Of a stretch of 64,000 bases of DNA, positions 56,266-64,000 are shown one piece after another (the first letter of the stretch is position 1; each line of letters opens with the position of its first letter). The position numbers and the translations under genes are program-made. Location: NCBI GenBank assembly GCA_009801085.1, contig VNWV01000006.1:2480001-2544000 (forward strand), given 5' to 3'. This DNA is from Lasiodiplodia sp. COLG20. Lineage: Eukaryota; Ascomycota; Dothideomycetes; Botryosphaeriales; Botryosphaeriaceae. The notes beneath the pieces are model-generated. The model made no database searches and was not told the DNA's origin. It worked only from the letters and a program-made list of their open reading frames with translations.

Positions 56266-58933
56266 ATGAGATCCGCTCGAGACGCAAGGTAAGCAGATGT
56301 GCCACTGGAGCTTTGCGGCGCTTTCTGACTCCTGACTTCGCGCAGAGCCTCCTGGGAATTGCTGGAACAGGCAAAGAGCCTCGCCGACCTGCGTTCCGCC
56401 GTTGGCCTTGGCTCCGCGCCGTCAGCCCTCGTAAACGGCCAGCGTTCCGCGTGCTGGAAGGTGAGTCTTCGCTGAAGAGAGTAACGAGGTCGGAATAGGC
56501 TCTCTGCGCGCCCTATGATTTGCCGAACCCCGGATCCGCCCATGGCTAAGCTCGTACTCGCAGGCATTCCTCTTGTTCGAGAACGTCGACCTCCAAGAAT
56601 GGCCCTCGACCCTTGCCGAGTCGCGCTCCGTCTACGACTCGCTCCGCGCCCACTTCCTGCGTGCCATCGAGAACCCCGATGAGCTCGAATCCGCCCTCGA
56701 CCCGCTCAGCGAAAACGATGAAGTACGTACACACGCGTCGCACCGCCGGGGTAGCGCATAGCAAACACAAGTCTGACCTCTGACTAAGTTGTGAAAGTCC
56801 CCTTGGGTTGCTCTGCGCAAAGATGAAGCCCTGCGCGCCGAAATCTTCCAGGATGTCGACCGCTGCATGCCCGACAACACCTACTTCCGCCAGCCCGACA
56901 CCCAGAAGATGCTGCTCGACATCTTGTTCATATTCTGCAAGCTGAATCCCGACGTGGGCTATAGACAGGGCATGCACGAGGTGCTCGCCCCCATACTGTG
57001 GGTCGTCGAGAGGGATGCCGTGGATCCGAAGGAGGCTGGTGTCAACAACCGCACCCAGCACAAGGATTTGCTGCTCGATATGTGCAACTCGCACTTCATC
57101 GAGCACGACACTTTCACCCTGTTCGGCCTGGTCATGCAGAATGCAAAGGCTTACTACGAGCCTTCCAAGACGAAGCAGTCTGATGACTCTCCTATGCTCG
57201 TCAAGTGCCGCCATATATTTGACAAGCTTCTCCCGAAAGCCGATCCCGAGCTGGCAGATCATCTAAAGGAAATCGAGGTTGCACCTCAGATGTTCCTAAT
57301 GTACGTTCCATCGCTCTTGATTGTATCCGGGAAGCTGACGTTTGAAGGCGCTGGATGCGGTTACTTTTCGGTCGCGAGTTCCCCTTCGATGATGTCCTCC
57401 CCATGTGGGATCTCATCTTTGCTGCCGACCCCTCCTTGGAGATTGTGGACTATGTGTGTGTAGCCATGCTTCTCCGTGTCCGTTGGGAGTGTGGGTGCAC
57501 TGCTATGCCGCTGTCATTTTCCCTCGCTAACACCGAATCCAGTGCTCGAGGCTGATGCGAACGCTGCCATCACACTTTTGCTACGGTACCCGGCACCAAA
57601 AAAGGATGATCCTCCACGGACTTTTGTTCAAGATGCGGTTCAGTTGAGCGAAAAGCTTACCTGGGGAACCGCAAGCCAAATCATCCGGACTTACTCAGGT
57701 CGTGCGCCTACTCGACCCCTGCCACGACCAGAGACACCTCAGGAACAAACCTCTCCTCAGAGATCCCTTTCCCCCTTAAAATTCCACACCCTTCCTAGAG
57801 CATCGCCGTCAGGAAGCATCGAGACTATAATCCAAGATGCGGCCCGAGGCATTCACAAGACTGGTGAAAAATGGGGCGTTAACAAGACTATAAGAGATGC
57901 AATGGGCGACTTCCGCAAGAATGTTCAGGGAATACAGTCAGGGCGCAATGCCCCTAATTTCAGGTCACTCATCACCGGAGAAGCCAACAGGGGACCGGAG
58001 CCTGCAGAATTGCTGAGCAAGATTGAGGCTTTGGAAGAGCGCAATAAGGCGCTAGCAAAGATGCTCGAGGAGTCGGTCTCTGAGTTATGGGAGTGTCAGA
58101 AAGATGCTCTGGATGGAAAGGGTTCGGAGAAGCAGAGTATAGAGTCCCTGAGCCTCGCCATTGCAAAGGTACAGGTTATGCAAGTGTACCTCGAAGACTC
58201 CAGCATTCCACTGCCGGCGGATGACCCAGCCCCTTTCGTCGAAGAAGAATCAGCCGCAAAGTCGACGTTGACTGAAGTAAGCGAGGAGCCGTCAGTCCCG
58301 TCGAGCGAGGCCGGGGACTCCAGTGCGACGACGGAGCGGTCCGCGCCGCACTCAGCCAAAGCAGCCTCGGCTCCAACGAGCCGCAAACCCACACCGTCGA
58401 CTGTGCCACAATCAGCCACCACTGGCGGCTCCTCCGAAGGCAACACAAGTCGCTCCGCCTCGGCCTCGTCCGCCCAGACTCTCGGCCGCAACTTCTCACC
58501 GGGCTCCCGCCCACGCTCCAGCCTCACGTCGTCGTCCTTCTCGTGGATGTTGGGCCAAGAGCCCGACACCACCCCGGCCTCGAGCTTCGCCGCAGCCTCG
58601 TCGCTTAGCACGTTCCAGCCCCTCGAGAAGCGCGAGCGCCGCCGCAACAAGCCTTCGAGCGGCGCGGGCAGCAGGCACAGAGACGCTAGTGGTGGTGGCG
58701 GTGGCTCTGAGGGTGGAGGCGGTAAGAATAAGGCATTCTTGTTCGGCGATACAGATGACGAGTTTATGGCCGGCCCGTTGGGACCGGGGTCCACGGCCAG
58801 CGGGCGCATGGTGAAGAAGGGGAAGGAAGTGTTGCCAATAAGGGAGGTGTTCGATTTGGATGAGGTTGGCAATAATGGGAGTGGGGCGAGCAGCAACAAC
58901 AGTGTCAAGGTTGGTGGGGAGGAGAGTGGATGA
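56266..58933 (+). CDS. TBC-domain Rab GTPase-activating protein (TBC1D5-like)
   Basis: Exons 56266-56288, 56346-56460, 56564-56722, 56798-57300, 57348-57490 and 57543-58933 give 777 residues. The TBC domain shows both catalytic fingers: the arginine in IFQDVDR and the glutamine in YRQGMHE. Conserved LLFGREFPFDDVLPMWD and VCVAMLLRVRWELLEAD blocks follow. TBC proteins speed GTP hydrolysis on Rab GTPases; TBC1D5 relatives act on Rab7 at endosomes and autophagosomes with retromer, so a similar trafficking role is inferred. After the domain come a coiled coil (LLSKIEALEERNKALAKMLEES, about 475-500) and a long Ser/Pro-rich tail. The last five introns are 47-103 nt; the first exon encodes only seven residues plus a split codon. 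Confidence 0.88.
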
Positions 58934-59202
58934 GGAGGGTTGAGGGGCTTACGTGGGATGTGTTATGTCTTCATGAGGATTGGGAGCATAGCATGGCGTG
59001 GTGACTGCTTTGTTGTTTTGTCTTTTTTTGGATTCTTTGTGGGGGGTAGAAATGGTGTTCAGTAAATATATTATCCAACGTACATTTAGACTAGTGTTTG
59101 TTTCGTCGTTCTTGCTCTTGTGCTTGACGGTTCTAATGACAGAAATGATTTCTTTTTTTTTTTTTTCAAGATTCACACCGGTGGCAGTCTGACCTACAGA
59201 TG

Positions 59203-59325
59203 GATATTGCAGCCGAAGGCCAGCGTGAACTTGTTTTTCGCCCATGTCATGGGTAGCTTAAGCGATAGTCTAGAAGTGGATGTGAAATCATCGTACATTT
59301 GAGTCAGGACGATAGCCTGTGACGT
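59203..59325. repeat. Foldback element, copy D (degenerate)
   Basis: The left terminus is gcagccgaaggccagcgtgaac (59,209-59,230), then cccatgtcatgggtag, then a decayed hairpin (gcgatagtctagaagtgga near 59,262 and caggacgatagc near 59,305). Confidence 0.7.
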
Positions 59326-59709
59326 TCCGGCTTAATACCAACTGTTGAGTTTCGGCTCACGACTCAGCAAAAAGTGGTTGCCCAGCAGTTGGGCCGCGCA
59401 TGGCGGAAGGACATCCTATTTGGGGGCTAGCTTACTTTCCTTATCCGGTAACCCGGTGGGACGGCCCATCGTACCCAACAACTGCCCTCGGCGGCCTGAG
59501 CAACGCGGCTTGGGTGCTTGGTAAGAGTGGATGCGAAAGAGCATGGATACTGATCCTTTCAGAGCACACGGTGTGACGTGATTAAACTTGGAACAGCGTC
59601 TGCAGAGATAAGGTGGACACGTCAACTTGACTCTGGCGGAATTTCATCACATGGACTGCGAAAATCAAGTCCTCCTGACACCCATAGCCGCTGGGATACA
59701 TACAGAAGG

Positions 59710-59935
59710 ATATTGTAGCCGAGGGCTAGCACGAATAGCAGGTGTTTTGAATTGAGGGCAGCTATGCTAGCTTTGTTCTTCCTGTGTTCTAAAAAAAAAG
59801 TAAAACACATGGTAAGTTGAAGCCATCGTCCGGACGTGTATGTATTATTTTTAAATCGACATTCTACCCAGACGACGGCTTCAACTGCCCATGACATGAG
59901 CGGGAAACAAATTAACGCTAGCCTTCGGATGTGGT
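59710..59935. repeat. Foldback element, copy E (most complete)
   Basis: The left terminus (ccgagggctagcacgaat, from about 59,719) and right terminus (attaacgctagccttcgg, to about 59,929) are inverted complements of each other. An inner hairpin has arms 59,814-59,843 and 59,859-59,886. The right half also keeps tgcccatgacatg, which is the complement of the catgtcatgggta in the left halves of copies A and D. This shows that the intact element was a long foldback. Confidence 0.85.
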
Positions 59936-60991
59936 TCCCCTCCGTAGAAAACGTGGTCTAGATCACACGCCACTGAGCTCGGGTATATACAAGAGGCGCG
60001 TGCTCTGCATGCTTGCGTCTCTTTAACCATAGATATATAAACCTTGTTAGAGCTTGCCCTTAGAGTTCGATGCTACAAGGGTATCTGCAGATCTTAACTA
60101 CAAGGCACTCATTCGACAAAGTACTGCGCTCTGCCTCTTCCTAGCCACAATCACTGTCCTCGGTATTTATTTTCATATGTGATTCCATGCCAGTGATTCC
60201 CTAGGTTAGAGAAGTATGATAGGAGTTGCATGATATTGTTGAGCATCGACTGGAGTTGATGCTGAAGATCAATATCGAATCTTGATGTTGGTGACACATC
60301 CTAGCACATCTACCAAATAGTCGGTAGCCTAGGTATGGAGAGAAGTGGGACGATGCCATGGTATTTTTCTGGAAAAAGGCAGCCGAGTCTTCAGGGATAG
60401 GTTGACTGTACTCAATTTGAAAGAAGTGCGATGGATAATGTCACCTAACAGGTGGCATGGTTGTATTTATTTTGACCAGGAACCCTTCTTCGAGAAGGTT
60501 GGCAGGAGGCATACTCTCACGCTGTATGCATCGTGTCGGTCCTCATGATACATACCGTCATGTGGCTCAGTACATCAATGATATTGTATTTATTCTTTCC
60601 AAAAGGTGGTCGAGAGTATCTGCGTGCCCACTCAGTATGACAGACACTTGTCAACTTGCCTATTCGCCACTATGGCTTCCACCACTTCGCGGGTCTCTCT
60701 TGTCCCATCGATTCTAGACAAAACCACATCCGGAGCCGAGAGTGAGCAAACTGCACTGACGCCAGATGATAATGAAGCGCATCGCAAATTAATAAAGATC
60801 GCCATTTTGAGCACTCACCGAAGCTCCATATCTTGTACAAAGAGTGACGCGCGGGAAAAGTACATCTTCAGACAGAGCAGTCCAGGTGACCCGCTTCTGA
60901 AGGCCGTCACATAATACTAGGCAGAAGAAGCAAGGTCGTGAGCCTGAAACCACCATAAAAATTTTCTGTAAACGAAAATGGTATCTGCAAT

Positions 60992-62988
60992 CTATTCCTC
61001 CACAACCACAGCACTGGCCTTCCTCTTCTTTCCTCTCTTCTTCTTTTTGCTTCCTTCTCTGATATCAACACCATCATCTCTTGCGTCCTTCATCTTCACA
61101 TCGGCCGGAGCCTGAATAGGCAGGCCGTGATCACGATACTTCTTGCTGACATAGTCACCGAAGCCGTACTTCGGACCCTCCTCGTCACCGAACGTCTCCT
61201 TGCGCCATTCCCTGAGCCTGGCCTTCTTACCCAGCTTCTTCTTGTCTTTCTTCTTCTTCTCGGGGTCACGCCAAGAAGCCATCTTCTTGAGACCGGCGAA
61301 CTGGTTCAGTTGTGCGTCGTCCGCGAGCAAGATATCACGGGCGGTGAGACCGAAGGTTGTAGGAGAAGTCTCACGGTAGCGGAACCTGGCAGGAGCGTTC
61401 TCGGTCTGTTTAGCCGCGAGCTCCACGTCGATGTTCTGGTCGACGAGGCTCTCAATGATGCGGCGTTCTCGGCGCGCTGCGCGCTTGGCATCGATCTCAT
61501 CCTTCTTCGACTTCTTCTTTTTCTTGGAGACAGTCTCTTCGTCCGATTCCTCCGCGTTGTGGCTGGGGAGCTGGACACCGCCATCCTCCTCATCTTCGTC
61601 ACCGGAGAGTGTGAAAGCGGGCGCCTCCTCGTCATCCTCAAAGTCGGGAATGATATCCTTGATATCGATGTCGTCATCCCAGGTAGGCTTCTTCGGGTTC
61701 TTGCTCTTCTTCTTCTTCTTTCCTTCTCCGTCATCGTCAGAGTCGGAAGCAGCTCCTTCCTTCTCAGCGTAATAGCCGTCGCCGAAGCGCTTCTGCATTT
61801 CCTGGTCCCAGCGGTCGTCGTCCCAATCAGCATCCAGGACATCCCTCCAGTCATCCAGGTTGAATTCCTTGCCGCTCAGGCCTGCTGCCTCCTTGATCAT
61901 GTTGAGCTTCTCCTCCATCTCCTCAATCTTAAGCTTCCGCAAACGTGCCTTGTCCTCCTCCTTCTCACGCTTGAGGGCGTCCTTCCTCTCCCGCTCCTTA
62001 TCTCTCTGCTTCTGTCTTGCGCTCTTCTCCTCCCTGCGGACCGAAGTCTTAGCCACGGCGTCACGAGCGAAGGTTTGCAGCTTTTCGTTGGCGGTGGCAG
62101 GGTCTTCGAAGCGCATGTTGTATGCAAATTCGAATTCATCAGCGCGACGATCGTCATCCTCGTCTTCCGACTCGAGAGGCGCGAATTTGTCGGTGTCGAG
62201 CGTCCAAGCACGGGAGGCCAAGAAGTTCGAGAGGAAGTTTTCAGGATCCTTATCGGCATTCTCGACATCAAGCTCGATCTTCTTTGGCTTGGTGGAAGGA
62301 GCAGCGGCAGAAACAGGGGCGGCGGCCTTATCCTTCTTCGGCTTCTCCTTGGCGACGAGGAAGTCGTCCTCGTCTTCGTCATCGCTCTCTTCGGCCTTGG
62401 CGACGCTGGCGAGCTCCTTCTTCAAGGCCGCCTGCTCCTGCGCATACGGGACTGCGGGCGTGTCTTCGTCCTCCTCGCCGGTTATCTTGCCCTCCATTAG
62501 GTTCTGGCGGTGGTAGTCGCGGATAGTGATAGGCTTCTCCTTCTTCTCGTTCGTGGGCAGGTTCTCGGGGGTCCAGTCGGAGTAGAATTTGGCGTTGGCG
62601 TCGTAGACTCGCGGGTCTTTGCTGCGGATGGCATTAAGAGTGGCGGAGATTTCGGCATCGAGGGCCTCGGTGGCCAGCATGGCGTCGTCATCTTCGTCTT
62701 CAGAGGATGAGGAGTCTTCGTCGTCGTCGGCTTCCTTGGAGTTCTTGCCGTACTTTTCCTCGACTGCAGTCGTCAGTATGCGGTAAATGACGAATTCAAT
62801 GCGTAGCGGGACATACGGCGTTGCTTTTCTTCACGCTTCTTATTGTACTCGAAGCGGCGTGCGAATTCCTCGTTGATCTTGAAGCTGACCTCTTCGCCGC
62901 CGGAGACGGAGGAGGCGTCGTCGTCGTCGAGCAGCTTCGCGCGCTTGGCCGGGCGGCCGGCTTCGGCCTGGGTCTTGTCTTTGGCCAT
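60992..62988 (-). CDS. KRI1: Ribosome biogenesis protein KRI1
   Basis: Kri1 is a nucleolar protein that works with Krr1 in 40S subunit assembly and early pre-rRNA cleavage. Exons on the - strand are 62817-62988 and 60992-62763 (53-nt intron, TACTGAC branch), giving 647 residues. Conserved blocks: NEEFARRFEYNKKREEKQRLEEKYG at the exon join, KFYSDWTPEN, EDPATANEKLQTFAR, and a C-terminal region with WDDDIDIKDIIPDF, PARFRYRETSPTTFGLTARDILLADD and GPKYGFGDYVSKKYRDHGLP. Long runs of Asp/Glu and Lys mark it as a typical nucleolar protein. Met at 62,988 is preferred over an in-frame extension to 63,072 because the extension is not family-like. Confidence 0.95.
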
Positions 62989-63513
62989 TTTGAACGCGAG
63001 TTGTCTGGGTACGCAGCAGCTTTCGGACGATGGCTCAAAAAAAGTTCGAGACAACCCGCGCACTCGGGCCAACAGGTCGGGGCCATGCCTGATTGGGCGC
63101 TAGTTGCCGCTGTGGAGGTTCGCCTGGCATTTCGCGCCGGCCGCTACTGCCCAAGAGCTATGCACGCCATGCCCAGCGCACTCACATGCAGAATTATTTT
63201 TGTTGGCTGATGCCCTTTATTGCGCCGGGAAAGGAGGCGCTCTGGAACTGTCTAAAGCGTGATTTTTTGAAGCGCGTGCGCGCGACGTGTGATTTCTTTC
63301 CGTTCTCGGGGCTGGCTTGGCCGAAATGATCTGTCGCTGCGCTCGGGGCCTGTGACGTGCACCGCGAGCTGCACAATACTCCTCCCGCCTCAGGGACCCC
63401 TCCCCGTGGTCCATCACCCACTCAACATTGAGGCGCACCCGTCGCCATGCTCTTCTGATAAGCTCTTTGCAATCGCCTAAACCCTTCCATTCATTCATTT
63501 TGCATGCGCTGCC
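62989..63513. promoter_or_regulatory. Divergent spacer between KRI1 and the BAR-like gene
   Basis: 525 nt between opposite starts. It probably holds both promoters; no clear TATA box is seen. Confidence 0.45.
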
Positions 63514-64000
63514 ATGGCTGAGGAGCAGCAAACTTCCGTCCCAGCGGCGCTGATGCCCATAGGGAAGCCGCTCAGCCTGATGTACACCTATCTCCCGCAC
63601 GCCTCCCCCACCCACCACTGCTAATGTCGCGCGCCCTAGTCCCGTCATCCTGAAAGAAGCCGCGCTCGACAGCCCGACCTTTCGCGCAACCGCCGTCCAC
63701 TTCGGCGAGCAGATCGACATCATCGAGAAATGGCTGGAGAACTACGTGAAGACGACTGGCAAGCTCGTCCAGGAGGTCACGAACCTCGAGAACACTGTCA
63801 ACGCCTTCCTCGCGCATTCCGAACCGCCGTCGTACATCTCCGAGGCCGTCATGGACCACGACTACACCATGCTCGCCGTCAAGCGCTACAGTGAGGGGTC
63901 TAGGGAGTTTTGGCAGGCAACGATCAAGGGCATGAAGAGGACCGACTTTACCATCCTTGAGCCCCTGAGATCATTCCTCCAGACCGATCTCCGCGCCCTG
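63514..64000 (+). CDS. BAR-like domain protein, N-terminus (cut by the right edge)
   Basis: Exon 63514-63581, then exon 2 from 63,640 (58-nt intron, GCTAATG branch), running off the window. The join restores PLSLIPVILKEAALDSPTFRATAVHFGEQI. The heptad-rich helices (IIEKWLENYVKTTGKLVQEVTNLENTVNAFL and the later REFWQATIKGMKRTDFTILEPLRSFLQTDL) fit the BAR/IMD-like start of fungal BAR-PH proteins, related to the Sip3 and ACAP types, which bind curved membranes. The PH or other downstream domain lies outside the window, so the subtype is open. Confidence 0.7.

Larger units (their letters stand above)
58934..60991. other. 2.1 kb spacer between convergent genes, with two foldback elements
   Basis: Copies D and E lie in the same orientation 0.5 kb apart. 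The AT-richer stretch 59,940-60,990 contains short open frames; one of 80 codons at 60,672-60,914 is not convincing. Confidence 0.5.

Noticed and set aside
60672..60914. 80-codon open frame
   Set aside because: Plausible composition but no recognisable domain, splice context or neighbour logic; too weak to call.
61127..62500. 457-codon open frame opposite KRI1
   Set aside because: Mirror frame of an acidic/basic coding region. It is Leu/Val-rich only because it is antisense to Glu/Lys codons.

Overview
This is nuclear DNA from a filamentous ascomycete (Pezizomycotina; my guess is a dothideomycete, from overall gene style only). Introns are short (about 47-150 nt), with GT-AG or occasionally GC-AG ends and clear CTRAC/ACTAAY branch sites. 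Intergenic spacers are long, and one AT-rich block carries a saturated repeat-induced point mutation (RIP) signature. All gene models were spliced by hand and each keeps frame across every junction.

Left end (1-10.1 kb): the 3' part of a highly reducing polyketide synthase (PKS) on the + strand (ER-KR-ACP) converges on the 3' part of a second PKS on the - strand. The second copy is broken. It has a frameshift at the ketoreductase serine and three TAG stops, and its 5' half dissolves into a 4.4 kb block made by RIP. From 5,821 to 8,273 I find not one CpA or TpG dinucleotide.

10.4-28.7 kb: a secreted nitrilase-family enzyme; RLP24 (60S subunit biogenesis, with a 17-nt micro-exon); PAM18/TIM14 (mitochondrial import J-protein); an F-box protein; an NmrA-like Rossmann protein with His/Cys-rich insertions; a secreted LVIVD/choice-of-anchor-B protein; a secreted proteinase-K-type subtilase; and a type II membrane glycosyltransferase-like protein.

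32-43 kb: a GPI-anchored Crh-type GH16 cell-wall transglycosylase; the thiamine pyrimidine synthase THI5/NMT1 preceded by a recognisable TPP riboswitch in its 5' leader; a DUF1295/steroid-reductase-like ER membrane protein divergent from DNA topoisomerase III (TOP3); and an Stb3-like Sin3-binding regulator.

46-64 kb: a TPR protein, a small methyltransferase-like protein, a disordered proline-rich protein, an orphan HExxH protein, a TBC1D5-like Rab GAP, KRI1 (ribosome biogenesis) and, cut by the right edge, a BAR-like protein.

A dispersed foldback element, with termini near CCGARGGCTAGCGTGAAT and an inner hairpin around CGTCCGGACG, occurs about six times in the spacers (14.7, 33.8, 45.1, 54.06, 59.2 and 59.7 kb). 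No tRNA, rRNA or CRISPR array was recognised. The most noteworthy signals are the TPP riboswitch, the foldback family, the saturated RIP block with leakage into the PKS, and the RLP24 micro-exon.
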